A stretch of DNA of 64,000 nt from Molanna angustata (lineage: Eukaryota > Arthropoda > Insecta > Trichoptera > Molannidae), in NCBI GenBank assembly GCA_963576475.1, contig OY754970.1, positions 35,280,619 to 35,344,618 of the forward strand. Direction: 5' to 3'. Below are positions 11,165 through 20,540 of this stretch, in pieces. Both the position numbers and the translations under genes were made by a program. Under the pieces are notes generated by a model. It searched no databases, was not told the origin of the DNA, and saw nothing but the letters and a program-made list of their open reading frames with translations. Positions within the stretch are counted from its first letter, which is position 1. Each line of letters opens with the position of its first letter.

Positions 11165-11265
11165 CTTGTGCTATAGGTGAACGAAATCTGTCGAGGCAGG
11201 ATTCGAACTCGCGACCACTGGATTCTAGCCCAGCGCGCTAACCACTCTGCCATCGATCCATCTAA
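11165..11265 (-). mobile_element. SINE-A copy (tRNA-derived)
   Basis: The minus strand shows an A box (TGGCAGAGTGGTTAGCGCGC), an anticodon-like arm, and a B box (GAGTTCGAATCCTG). The element-specific tail ACAGATTTCGTTCACCTATA follows. Acceptor arms do not pair, so this is not a functional tRNA. The same tail follows tRNA-like heads at 24.0 and 33.9 kb. Confidence 0.8.
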
Positions 11266-11354
11266 ATAAAATAAACTACGGCGTGCTATTATTAGGTACA
11301 AAGACAGTGGTACTCAACATCAGATCAAATCAGATCATTGTTAACAAATAATGT

Positions 11355-11800
11355 ATTGGATATTTATTTATTTATTTATTTTCTCTTAGAAATCTACAGC
11401 TATAATTTATTTATTTTACATAACATTTATTGTATAAAAGTTGAGCCAAAGGTGCTTTCTTCAATTTAAATTATTGATTATACAGTAATTTATTACACAG
11501 TTGGAAGATTCATAAGAAAATACAAGATAAAAGAAAAAAGAAAATTAAAAATAAGATAAATAAAAAAAAACAAAGATATGCACAAATACATTAAAGGAGT
11601 ATGTTTCAGGATGAGGAAGAGGGATCTTTAGTGAATGAGGAGGGGAAATAGGTATTTTTAAAATAATTGTATTAAGATATTTATTAGCGCCGACACTGCA
11701 TACTAAAAATAATAATCTCTTGGCATCAGAAGTCAGTAGCCAGTGTGTTCTTGTGCCTCTTCTATACGCAACCGTATCTCCTGTTAACAATACAATGCAT
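11355..11800 (-). mobile_element. Probable LINE 3' end
   Basis: On the minus strand a frame at 11790-11545 (THWLLTSDAKRLLFLVCSVG) is followed by an A-rich region ending in (AAAT)n near 11360. This layout, a short frame then an A-rich (TAAA)-type tail, is that of a non-LTR retrotransposon 3' end. No catalytic motif is present, so the assignment is tentative. Confidence 0.35.
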
Positions 11801-12099
11801 GCTTGACTTACTCCATGTACATTATCCCTGATCCTGATTCTTAACTATAGGAATTATTCTAAATACAAAAGATTTCTGAGCAAATGCTAAGCAATCGTGT
11901 TCTAGGGTTGTTATTTTTACACTTTATAAATATTTATAATTGACATATCTATCACGTGTGGATAAAAAATGTATTGAAAGATGTATATGTCACCAAACAT
12001 CTTCCGGCTAAGTTTATAAAAGGCGTATGTATACATACATTGCACAGTCGAATATTTGTAGCATTCGTGTACGACGTATTAATTAGGTATATAAGATAT
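11801..12099. other. Spacer
   Basis: Nothing recognised. Confidence 0.35.
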
Positions 12100-12261
12100 T
12101 TTATGACACGAAGTTGGAATATTATAGTAGAACCAGGAACTCGAGCCACCTACAGGGCTTACGATCTGTCATCGGTTAGTTTAAATGATCACTTTATGCA
12201 CTTGCGCAACGTTCACCAAATACGCCTTCTTATTGAGCTCCTTTATTGATAAGTTATTTTG
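12100..12261 (+). repeat. GAAGTTGGAATATTATAG family, copy 1
   Basis: About 150 bp shared with 26.03-26.19 kb and 41.43-41.58 kb: GAAGTTGGAATATTATAG, then AACCAGGAACTC, CTTACGA(C/T)CTGTCATCGG, GATCACTTTATG, TTGCGC(A/T)ACGTTCAC and GCCTTCTTATTGAG. Function is unknown. It has no pol III boxes or frame. It abuts the inverted-repeat element that follows. Confidence 0.75.
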
Positions 12262-12640
12262 TAATATCCCAATTTCGTCTCTATTGAGATATTAAAAGTT
12301 TGTCAGTAAAAATTGCAATTTCGAATGTCCTATATATTTTAATAATGAGAAACAGATTGTTGAAAAATAAGCGGTTTTTACTATCGCCATCTATGAAGTA
12401 ATGTAGATACCTTTTGTAACGCCATCTATTGACAGTGTTCTCGCACATATGTCACCCAGAAATATTATTTCATTTTTGGCTTGTTTACCTACTTGTACCA
12501 ATGTGTATGTAAATCGAATATATGTATTAAAGTTGCAAATACGCGAACATTGATTTTTTTTCCTGTCGGGAGTCAATAATATTTTTAACAAATTTTTAAC
12601 GTCTCAATAGAGACGAAGTTAGAATATTATATAAGATCTA
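12262..12640. mobile_element. MITE with about 45-bp terminal inverted repeats
   Basis: The left end (AATATCCCAATTTCGTCTCT, continuing ATTGAGATATTAAAAGTTTG) is the imperfect reverse complement of the right end (AACGTCTCAATAGAGACGAA, continuing GTTAGAATATT). The interior has no coding capacity. The right-end sequence is the same as the junction seen before the 150-bp family at 26.03 and 41.43 kb, so the two repeats are parts of one larger element family. Confidence 0.7.
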
Positions 12641-13049
12641 GGATCTCAGCTACGTAAGACGAATAAAAAAAATAAAAATAATGGAAACCTACATAAAAAA
12701 ACATCTGAATTATTCACAAAATAATACTTATATCATTTACTTTATAAATGTACCTAATTGCACACCTAAATTATACATATGTCTTTAATTTTATTCTTGT
12801 GTTATTATGTGTTGTGTTGACGATATTTGGGGAAATTCGAGAATATTATATGAAAACAAAATGTTCATAATTTAATATAATATAGACCCTCAAAACGGGT
12901 AGGTTTTTAACTACCTAACAGGGGAAACTAGTGTCAATAATAATCAATGTATTAATAGGTAAATAGGTACCTACTCAGGAATCAAAGAGTATCACAGCCA
13001 ATATTATGTTCATATTTGGAGGAGTAAATTAAAAACGTTTTATTTTCCT
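12641..13049. other. AT-rich spacer
   Basis: Nothing recognised. Confidence 0.4.
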
Positions 13050-13166
13050 ACACAAATTTAAGATGAGACGAAACTGATATGTGGGGACGCATGTGTCTTG
13101 CTTCCTTTTATAGGGTAATACACATCCGTACACCTGTCGCTGGCTACCCCATCTAGTGGTATGAAT
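13050..13166 (+). mobile_element. SINE-D copy (non-tRNA short repeat)
   Basis: Begins GATGAGACGAAACTGATATG, includes TTCCTTTTATAG and CACCTGTCGCTGGC, and ends GTGGTATGAATGAAC. Related copies lie at 14.3, 43.6 and 46.2 kb. The end resembles the end of the LINE at 27.7 kb (GTGATGGTATG plus short repeats). Confidence 0.6.
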
Positions 13167-13299
13167 GAACTATGCAAATAATTAAAAACGAACTATTGCT
13201 GTTCAACTTTCAATTTAAGAAATGAAAATAAGATCGCGGATAAATTATCAATACAAACCTCCAGTTCTGTTATTTTAGTTATTTTAACATCTCAGTTAT

Positions 13300-13632
13300 T
13301 TTAACATCTCCCTTTCCATCCAAGACACAATTCGATCTAGTTGTAACATTGCCAAAAATAAATGGCAAGACCTGTGGAAAATCTCTTCTGAAACCAAGGG
13401 AACATACTACTATAATATCCAATAAAACATTCCATCTTTCCCTTGGTTTCACAAAAAAATAGTCAAAAGAGAGATCTCTAATATCTCGAGAATGAGATTG
13501 GTTCATTGCTCAATTGCTACTCACTTATATAAATTAAATATAAAAAAAAACCCTTCTTGTGCATGCGGGGCAAATTTGGAAACACTCGATCATGTGTTCT
13601 TTGAATGTCCGATGCACTACGAATATGACATC
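13300..13632 (+). pseudogene. LINE C-terminal relic
   Basis: In the plus strand, SETKGTYYYNIQ, PSFPWFHKKIVKREISNISR, MRLVHCSIATHLYKL, PSCACGANLETLDHVFFECP can be read with one in-frame stop after YYYNIQ. This is the post-RNase-H C-terminal pattern (SRMRxxHC, CxCG, LDHxFFECP) of I/Jockey-group non-LTR elements. Upstream RT and endonuclease parts are absent. It is inactive. Confidence 0.75.
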
Positions 13633-14311
13633 TATCCCAACTTTACATAAAGTCCCTCTACTAGTAAATATGTCACATCTCTTATCACTTAACTCTCTTC
13701 CTATATTTATTCCACAGTAACTACATTTATCTTAATCAATGGTATTAATCTGTTAATAGTAATATTCATTAATATATTTTTTATTTTTTCTTCCATTTGG
13801 CATACATCACTCTTCTAAGGGTGGGTTGCATAATATTATATAAAAACTGGTGTGTGCAAAGCGCATTTTTCTAGATCATGTATTCCTTAGGATTAATTAA
13901 AATTTCTACTTAATATTTTTAAAATTTCACTCATACAGTTTGTATTATTGGAATTTATAATAATTGATTCTTAAAACGTTGATAATATTAAAGGTTTATC
14001 TGAATTTATGTCGTCCTTTTATCTTTCGAGTTGACGGTCGAATAAAATTTCCATCTTATCGATCAATAAAATACTGTAGATTAGAAAATGGACAAAATGC
14101 ACGCACACATATCATTCCACACACATTCACACATACACATTTAAATGAGACACAAGACGATAACGTATAAGATTTAGTACTGAACCGGTTATAGGCAGAT
14201 AAGAATATTAATATGGAGAATCAATTATGAATAAATCTCGAAGCGGATGCATCCTGTCATTGTAAAATATATAAATCCGCGTGAACTCTATGGCCGAACC
14301 ATTTCCCGTTT
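13633..14311. promoter_or_regulatory. Non-coding stretch with Grainyhead/GATA-like sites
   Basis: AACCGGTT, a perfect match to the Grainyhead core, is at 14183-14190. A GATA-type AGATAAG is at 14197-14203, and homeodomain-like ATTAAT and CAATTATGAATAAA follow. The spacing is tight and the surroundings are repeat-free. A developmental enhancer is possible. Motif matching by eye gives weak support. Confidence 0.25.
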
Positions 14312-14430
14312 TTTTAATTATTCTCATATATACCGTCACGGCATGTCCCACAATGTGTGCGTCACCGTATAAAAGAAAGCATGACACGTGCGTGTAGTAT
14401 GCCCATATACCAGTCCCGACTGGGACTGAA
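14312..14430 (-). mobile_element. SINE-D copy
   Basis: On the minus strand: GGGACTGGTATATGGGCATA, a pyrimidine-rich TTTCTTTTATACGG, GTGGGACATGCCGTGACGGT. The last part matches the 3' tail of the LINE at 27.7 kb. Confidence 0.65.
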
Positions 14431-15175
14431 TGGGTGGTAAACCTGATGATGTTTGTACAATATTCTCTCTAATCCTAACCTGCCACAGTACCTTTAAAAC
14501 AAATTCACTTATTTATCCAATCGTAGACTTCCACTCCGATCTGCTGAACGTACGACACTATCCATCCCTGTTCACAGAACAGAAATTTTCAGCTCGTCGT
14601 TCGAAGTCTAATCAGCAATACTGTGAAATAGTCCGAATATTGCGTCGTCTAACTCACGTTGTATTTTCAAGAAACAACTATAGAAGGAATATTTATCCCT
14701 AAACACCTGATCCCGTTTACCTCTCCCTGTTCTTTCCCAATCCTTTTTTTTTGTACCTACAAAAGATAAATAAAATTAAAAAAAACAAAATTAATGTTAT
14801 TTTACCAGCTGTATTTAACTGGCTCTTACAAGACACCCTAAAACGATCGTAATATAATTGAGTAGACGCACTATTCTAAGTCGGTACCGCGCAGCATATT
14901 TACATAGAAACAATTTGATCGCTTTAATTTTCAAACGAACGTCTCCGAAGACACTTTATCAGCGTCGTGACAGTAAATAAGGGGAACTTTAAAAATGGTG
15001 ACACGCAGCAGTCCCACACAGGGGTCGTAAAGCATTGAGTTTACTGTTTAGATAGGATTACCTGGACAGAGGTAGAGACAGAGTCGAAATCAGTAACTTT
15101 CAAATGTATATTCAAATTATAATAATAGTTTTATGATTTCATAATAATTTCCCATATTAATCTCACGACAGCGAA
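14431..15175. other. Spacer upstream of the PLE
   Basis: A 90-codon open frame at 14430-14702 shows no family feature. Nothing else recognised. Confidence 0.35.
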
Positions 15176-15188
15176 TAGGTAAATATTA

Positions 15189-15967
15189 CGTTGATATGTT
15201 ATAAAAAATATAAAAATACTTGGTAATTGTTCTATTGTGTTTATTTGATTATTGACGCGTTTCGTGCAAAGCACATCGTCAGAATAATGCTCTACAAGAC
15301 TGAGACTAGTGGTTATATACAAAATTTACATGGCAGGTGTATAAAAATGTTGGTTTTTGAACGGTTGAAAAGAAGTTATATAATGCAAATGAATCTATAC
15401 AAATCTACGTTTTAATACAATGAATGTAGTTGGGTCACTGGTTGTAGTCCCCTGTGTCCATTAGGCCTGTAACAAAAGGAAACGACAGCAGTAAAATTCG
15501 AAAGGTAAATAATATTGTATTTATTGGTTTATTGTTATCTTTTAAGTGTGGTTAAAACCAATGTATTTCATAGATATTTGGTAGTTATAATTACAAACAG
15601 TTTAATTTTAATCTTAATGTATTTAACAACAAAGGAAGGTATATGTCTGTCTAACCTATCGGTTTCAATAATGGTGAATATATATGATCAATTTGTTTAT
15701 TGATGAGTAATTTTTGTGGATCCTTTTTTACTCTGTTTATTTCTAATATTTCTAGTCGGTCAAGTTTTCTCCCTTTTATTCCCCGATGTATTATATTTAT
15801 ATTATGGTCACTATTAAATTGGTGGTTGTTTTCGTTTATATGTTCTGCAAAATTTGAGGTGTCTTTCTTTAATCTAATGCATGCCATGTGTTCTTTAATT
15901 CTTGTTTTAAAGGCACGGCCTGTTTGTCCAATATATGTTCCCGTACATGAGTTACAATTTAGTTTAT
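15189..15967 (-). repeat. Inverted partial copy of the PLE pseudo-LTR
   Basis: This stretch is the near-identical reverse complement of 16268-17047. It contains the end of the GIY-YIG domain (minus frame ending at 15651), the 3' UTR and the hammerhead motif. It faces the direct copy across a roughly 95-bp AT palindrome, making a long hairpin-forming inverted repeat. Confidence 0.92.
15248..15288 (-). ncRNA. Hammerhead ribozyme motif, inverted copy
   Basis: Minus strand keeps all core parts: ATTATT, CTGACGA, the GTGC-TTT-GCAC stem, GAAAC, GCGTC, AATAAT. It is sequence-identical to the 16954-16994 motif, so it is predicted competent if transcribed from the minus strand. Confidence 0.7.
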
Positions 15968-16061
15968 AAATTATTAAAAAATAGTTTATAAATTATTATA
16001 TATTTTATTATATATATATATAAATTATTATATATATTATATATATAAATTATAGTTTATA

Positions 16062-17099
16062 AATTATTAAAAAATATTGCACCAGGCCTAACAAATTTAA
16101 ATGAAAAATCTAATAAATGGGTAAAACTATCCTACGTCGGCGATGTCACAACAAATATCAGTAGAGTCATTAAAAAAACTGGCAAAAATATTGCATTTTC
16201 TAATCCAAGTACATTAGGTAAATTGTTAATTAATAATAAAGACAAGGTTGAACAGTTGGATAACAGCGGAATTTATAAACTAAATTGTAACTCATGTACG
16301 GGAACATATATTGGACAAACAGGCCGTGCCTTTAAAACAAGAATTAAAGAACACATGGCATGCATTAGATTAAAGAAAGACACCTCAAATTTTGCAGAAC
16401 ATATAAACGAAAACAACCACCAATTTAATAGTGACCATAATATAAATATAATACATCGGGGAATAAAAGGGAGAAAACTTGACCGACTAGAAATATTAGA
16501 AATAAACAGAGTAAAAAAGGATCCACAAAAATTACTCATCAATAAACAAATTGATCATATATATTCACCATTATTGAAACCGATAGGTTAGACAGACATA
16601 TACCTTCCTTTGTTGTTAAATACATTAAGATTAAAATTAAACTGTTTGTAATTATAACTACCAAATATCTATGAAATACATTGGTTTTAACCACACTTAA
16701 AAGATAACAATAAACCAATAAATACAATATTATTTACCTTTCGAATTTTACTGCTGTCGTTTCCTTTTGTTACAGGCCTAATGGACACAGGGGACTACAA
16801 CCAGTGACCCAACTACATTCATTGTATTAAAACGTAGATTTGTATAGATTCATTTGCATTATATAACTTCTTTTCAACCGTTCAAAAACCAACATTTTTA
16901 TACACCTGCCATGTAAATTTTGTATATAACCACTAGTCTCAGTCTTGTAGAGCATTATTCTGACGATGTGCTTTGCACGAAACGCGTCAATAATCAAATA
17001 AACACAATAGAACAATTACCAAGTATTTTTATATTTTTTATAACATATCAACGTACAATGGAGTTCTATCAAGAATTGTCGATCGACAAACTAAACTTA
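16062..17099 (+). repeat. Upstream PLE pseudo-LTR (1.04 kb)
   Basis: Matches 18961-19998 at a constant offset of 2,899 bp. It carries a truncated copy of the protein's C-terminal endonuclease part (frame 16223-16591), the 3' UTR, the hammerhead motif and the start region of the main ORF (ATG 17058). It therefore supplies the 5' leader of the element. Confidence 0.92.
16954..16994 (+). ncRNA. Hammerhead ribozyme motif in PLE leader
   Basis: The parts in order are ATTATT (stem I), CTGACGA (core box 1), T, GTGC-TTT-GCAC (stem II, triloop), GAA, ACGCGT (very short stem III), C, then AATAAT (stem I partner, perfect pairing). Predicted cleavage is after C16988, 69 nt before the ATG at 17058. Minimal hammerheads with a tiny stem III are described for Penelope-like elements. 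One extra U lies between box 1 and stem II relative to the textbook core, which makes activity uncertain. Confidence 0.75.
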
Positions 17100-19490
17100 G
17101 TTAAATCAGCAAGTACAGCTTATGTGATCGACCTCTACAAGAAACTAAAACTGAAACGATCAGTAGCCACACAACACATTTGGTTCATCGGCGAGTGCAG
17201 AAAAGCAGAGGTAACTCCTAACTTCGTGAACATCAAAACCAAATCAAGAACATCTGTCGCTGTTAAAGTCCTGCAAGCCGCCCAAAAAAACTGGTTGATG
17301 TTGGAGAGGAACAAGTGGTATTCAATCCGAGACAATGTAAGTGTTTACCTTTATTACATACATAATAACCTGTTGTCACGTTTAAATTCGGTTGAATTTG
17401 ATATTTTACAATTTGATGTAATGATTTATATAAAAGAAATAATTCAAACGAAATTCATTGCACAAAAATCTAAAATTGAAAAACTACGAAAAATGAAAAA
17501 GAATTTAATTAAAAATGAAAACCAAGAGTCTCAAAATATTAATATAACTTTCTACGACAGAATAGTAAATACTACAGATATCGCATTAAATTTGAATGAA
17601 ACAAACCTTTTAAATAAAGGATTGAAACATAGTCCTTATATAAATTTGAAAACACGTGATTTTGAATGTTTAGCATTAGATACAGATATTGCCTTAGATT
17701 CTGATTGCGCGTCTAAATATTTATGTGCTAATATTCTAAAAAAACACTATAATGTTGAAAATATACCATATTCTGATACCAACACAATAAAAAGCTTAAA
17801 ATCAAAAATTAAAAACAATGACTTAGTGATATCGAAAGCTGATAAAGGCAACAGCACTGTTATCTTAAATAAAAATAATTATATTAATAAAGTCGAATCA
17901 ATTTTTCTGTCAAGTATTTTTTCCCAAATTAATAATGATCCAACAGCATACTTTTCAAATCAAGTTAAATCTTTAGTTAATAATTGCAAAACAATATTTA
18001 GTGATCCGTACGATAAAACACGTTTTTGTCAAATGAATCCTTTATGTCCCAGATTGTATGGCCTACCTAAAGTGCATAAAAAGGATATGCCCATGAGACC
18101 AGTGGTCTCATATAACTCAGCACCGTGCTTTAAAATCGCAAAACATGCCAATTTTTTATTTCAAAAACTAACTGAATTTAAACCACAATTTGCAATAAAA
18201 AACTCTCTACAATTAATAGACAACATAAAAAATACGGTTATTCCTAAAAACAGTATTTTAGTATCATTTGATATAGTCAGTTTATTTACCAGTATACCGA
18301 TAAATGAGTTAAAATCTTCATTAAAAGAATATCTATCTAACAACAACTTAAACCCTGTGTTAATGAATGAACTAACAGACTTACTATGTATGTGTATAGA
18401 TCAAAATTACTTTAAATTCAATAATAAATACTACAAACAATCCGATGGCTTAGCGATGGGTAGCCCAATTTCTCCCTTACTAGCAGACTTTTTTATGAAT
18501 CATTTAGAATCCAAAATTAAGAACATTCAAGGTTTTAAAAATTTATTATTTTACTATAGATATGTTGATGATATAATTGGATTATGGACGGGAACTTTAC
18601 GACAGTTAAATACGTTTTTAAATGCATTAAATTCAATTAATGCAAACATTCAATTCACAATGGAAATAGGAGGTAATTCTTTAAATTTTTTAGATCTCAA
18701 CATAGAAGTATTAGAAAATAAACTTAGTTTTAGTATATACAGAAAACCGACATTCAGTGATAATATTATTCACAATAAATCCCGCCATCATATGTCACAT
18801 AAATTATCCACTTTCCACTCACTAATTCACAGGTTATTACATGTACCACAGAGTCAAAATAAATATTTAGATGAATTAAAAACAATAAAAACGTTAGCAT
18901 ATAATAATGGTTACAACGAAAACTTAATAGACAATCTGATATTTAAAAAGAAAAAGAAATTATTATTAAAAAATATTGCACCAGGCCTAACAAATTTAAA
19001 TGAAAAATCTAATAAATGGGTAAAACTATCCTACGTCGGCGATGTCACAACAAATATCAGTAGAGTCATTAAAAAAACTGGCAAAAATATTGCATTTTCT
19101 AATCCAAGTACATTAGGTAAATTGTTAATTAATAATAAAGACAAGGTTGAACAGTTGGATAACAGCGGAATTTATAAACTAAATTGTAACTCATGTACGG
19201 GAACATATATTGGACAAACAGGCCGTGCCTTTAAAACAAGAATTAAAGAACACATGGCATGCATTAGATTAAAGAAAGACACCTCAAATTTTGCAGAACA
19301 TATAAACGAAAACAACCACCAATTTAATAGTGACCATAATATAAATATAATACATCGGGGAATAAAAGGGAGAAAACTTGACCGACTAGAAATATTAGAA
19401 ATAAACAGAGTAAAAAAGGATCCACAAAAATTACTCATCAATAAACAAATTGATCATATATATTCACCATTATTGAAACCGATAGGTTAG
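17058..19490 (+). CDS. Penelope-like reverse transcriptase / GIY-YIG endonuclease
   Basis: An intact 810-aa protein. It is predicted to nick DNA and copy its RNA onto the target. RT motifs in order (approximate residues): KADKGNS (260), YGLPKVHK (334), RPVVS (348), SFDIVSLFTSIP with the first catalytic Asp (403), DGLAMGSPISPLLADFF (462), YVDD with the catalytic pair (502), and LNFLDLNI (about 540). The C-terminal GIY-YIG nuclease has GIYKLNCNSC at 704, TYIGQTGR at about 718, and HINENNH at about 750. The preceding CNSC and the KKKKK run fit the Penelope linker. The frame is open upstream to TTG 16920, but the first ATG is at 17058. A GTAAGT at 17338 lies inside the frame, so a small 5' intron as in some Penelope elements is possible. 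There are no stops or frameshifts. Confidence 0.95.
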   Translation: MEFYQELSIDKLNLVKSASTAYVIDLYKKLKLKRSVATQHIWFIGECRKAEVTPNFVNIKTKSRTSVAVKVLQAAQKNWLMLERNKWYSIRDNVSVYLYYIHNNLLSRLNSVEFDILQFDVMIYIKEIIQTKFIAQKSKIEKLRKMKKNLIKNENQESQNINITFYDRIVNTTDIALNLNETNLLNKGLKHSPYINLKTRDFECLALDTDIALDSDCASKYLCANILKKHYNVENIPYSDTNTIKSLKSKIKNNDLVISKADKGNSTVILNKNNYINKVESIFLSSIFSQINNDPTAYFSNQVKSLVNNCKTIFSDPYDKTRFCQMNPLCPRLYGLPKVHKKDMPMRPVVSYNSAPCFKIAKHANFLFQKLTEFKPQFAIKNSLQLIDNIKNTVIPKNSILVSFDIVSLFTSIPINELKSSLKEYLSNNNLNPVLMNELTDLLCMCIDQNYFKFNNKYYKQSDGLAMGSPISPLLADFFMNHLESKIKNIQGFKNLLFYYRYVDDIIGLWTGTLRQLNTFLNALNSINANIQFTMEIGGNSLNFLDLNIEVLENKLSFSIYRKPTFSDNIIHNKSRHHMSHKLSTFHSLIHRLLHVPQSQNKYLDELKTIKTLAYNNGYNENLIDNLIFKKKKKLLLKNIAPGLTNLNEKSNKWVKLSYVGDVTTNISRVIKKTGKNIAFSNPSTLGKLLINNKDKVEQLDNSGIYKLNCNSCTGTYIGQTGRAFKTRIKEHMACIRLKKDTSNFAEHINENNHQFNSDHNINIIHRGIKGRKLDRLEILEINRVKKDPQKLLINKQIDHIYSPLLKPIG

Positions 19491-19996
19491 ACAGACATAT
19501 ACCTTCCTTTGTTGTTAAATACATTAAGATTAAAATTAAACTGTTTGTAATTATAACTACCAAATATCTATGAAATACATTGGTTTTAACCACACTTAAA
19601 AGATAACAATAAACCAATAAATACAATATTATTTACCTTTCGAATTTTACTGCTGTCGTTTCCTTTTGTTACAGGCCTAATGGACACAGGGGACTACAAC
19701 CAGTGACCCAACTACATTCATTGTATTAAAACGTAGATTTGTATAGATTCATTTGCATTATATAACTTCTTTTCAACCGTTCAAAAACCAACATTTTTAT
19801 ACACCTGCCATGTAAATTTTGTATATAACCACTAGTCTCAGTCTTGTAGAGCATTATTCTGACAATGTGCTTTGCACGAAACGCGTCAATAATCAAATAA
19901 ACACAATAGAACAATTACCAAGTATTTTTATATTTTTTATAACATATCAACGTACAATGGAGTTCTATCAAGAATTGTCGATCGACAAACTAAACT
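18961..19996 (+). repeat. Downstream PLE pseudo-LTR
   Basis: A direct repeat of 16062-17099. It includes the true C-terminus of the protein, the 3' UTR, a mutated hammerhead and the first codons of the ORF again (ATG 19957), which run into the TSD and stop at 20008-20010. Confidence 0.92.
19853..19893 (+). ncRNA. Hammerhead motif with core mutation
   Basis: The motif is identical to 16954-16994 except that box 1 reads CTGACAA instead of CTGACGA (A at 19862). The changed base is the invariant G8 of the hammerhead core. Known mutational data on hammerheads predict strong loss of activity. The downstream copy is therefore probably inactive. Confidence 0.7.
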
Positions 19997-20044
19997 TAGG
20001 TAAATATTAGACCTATTGTATGTCTCCTAGTCGGGACTCAACAA

Positions 20045-20540
20045 ACGTAAACGAACTAACCCATTGGGATAGTGGAGAGTTATGAATTCACAATTTTTAA
20101 CGTTATTTTTTTATTGCAGATTATCAACTAGTATCATACTGAGATTGAATTCTGAAAGTTTCGTCATAATATACATACTGTGTGTGTGCTGTGTACTATG
20201 TGCTATGAACGACGTGTTTATTCTACTTCATTGCTGATTATAGACTAAAGTATTATACTCATTCGATTATTTTCTCATTTAGCAAATTTGTATATCTAAT
20301 ACTCGCTTAGACCCCATTAGATTTAGAAGGATATCTGAATAGTGCTTCTCAATTTTTTTAACTGTCAATTGATTCAAAGTTATTTCAGGAAACTTAAAAC
20401 TAAATCGACAAAATAGCATCGAAGAATTATCAAACGTTTCATAACAAAAAATAATAGAATTTTCCATACGAAATTTGAATACTTTGTGGAGTGCCTTGAT
20501 TGAGAGGAGTATATCGTTGGCCACAACCCGTTTTAAGTTT
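20045..20540 (-). repeat. 600-bp family R1, copy A
   Basis: The minus strand begins with ACGGGTTGTGGCCAACG and ends near CCAATGGGTTAG. It includes GAGAAGCACTATTCAGATAT, the phrase GGGGTCTAAGCGAGTATTAG, and GTTCATAGCACATAG. The terminal ACTCCTC inverted repeat is eroded in this copy. No coding capacity. Confidence 0.75.

Larger units (their letters stand above)
15176..20009 (+). mobile_element. Penelope-like retroelement with 13-bp TSD
   Basis: The body 15189-19996 is flanked by TAGGTAAATATTA at 15176-15188 and 19997-20009. Order of parts: an inverted partial copy (15189-15967), an AT-rich palindromic junction (15968-16061), a direct pseudo-LTR (16062-17099), the protein body, and a second direct pseudo-LTR (18961-19996). 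Penelope-like elements are known for direct pseudo-LTRs and inverted 5' tails. The copies differ at very few bases (for example 16963 G against 19862 A), so the insertion is young. The element looks complete and may be active. Confidence 0.92.

Noticed and set aside
11165..11265. Possible functional tRNA gene
   Set aside because: A and B boxes are good, but acceptor stem halves do not pair and the same non-tRNA tail follows related heads at 24.0 and 33.9 kb, so it is a SINE.
15700..15969. 89-aa cysteine/phenylalanine-rich membrane protein (also at 16273 and 19172)
   Set aside because: All three are antisense shadows of the GIY-YIG coding sequence.
16223..16591. Separate small GIY-YIG gene
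   Set aside because: It is the pseudo-LTR copy of the C-terminus of the PLE protein, lacking the RT part.
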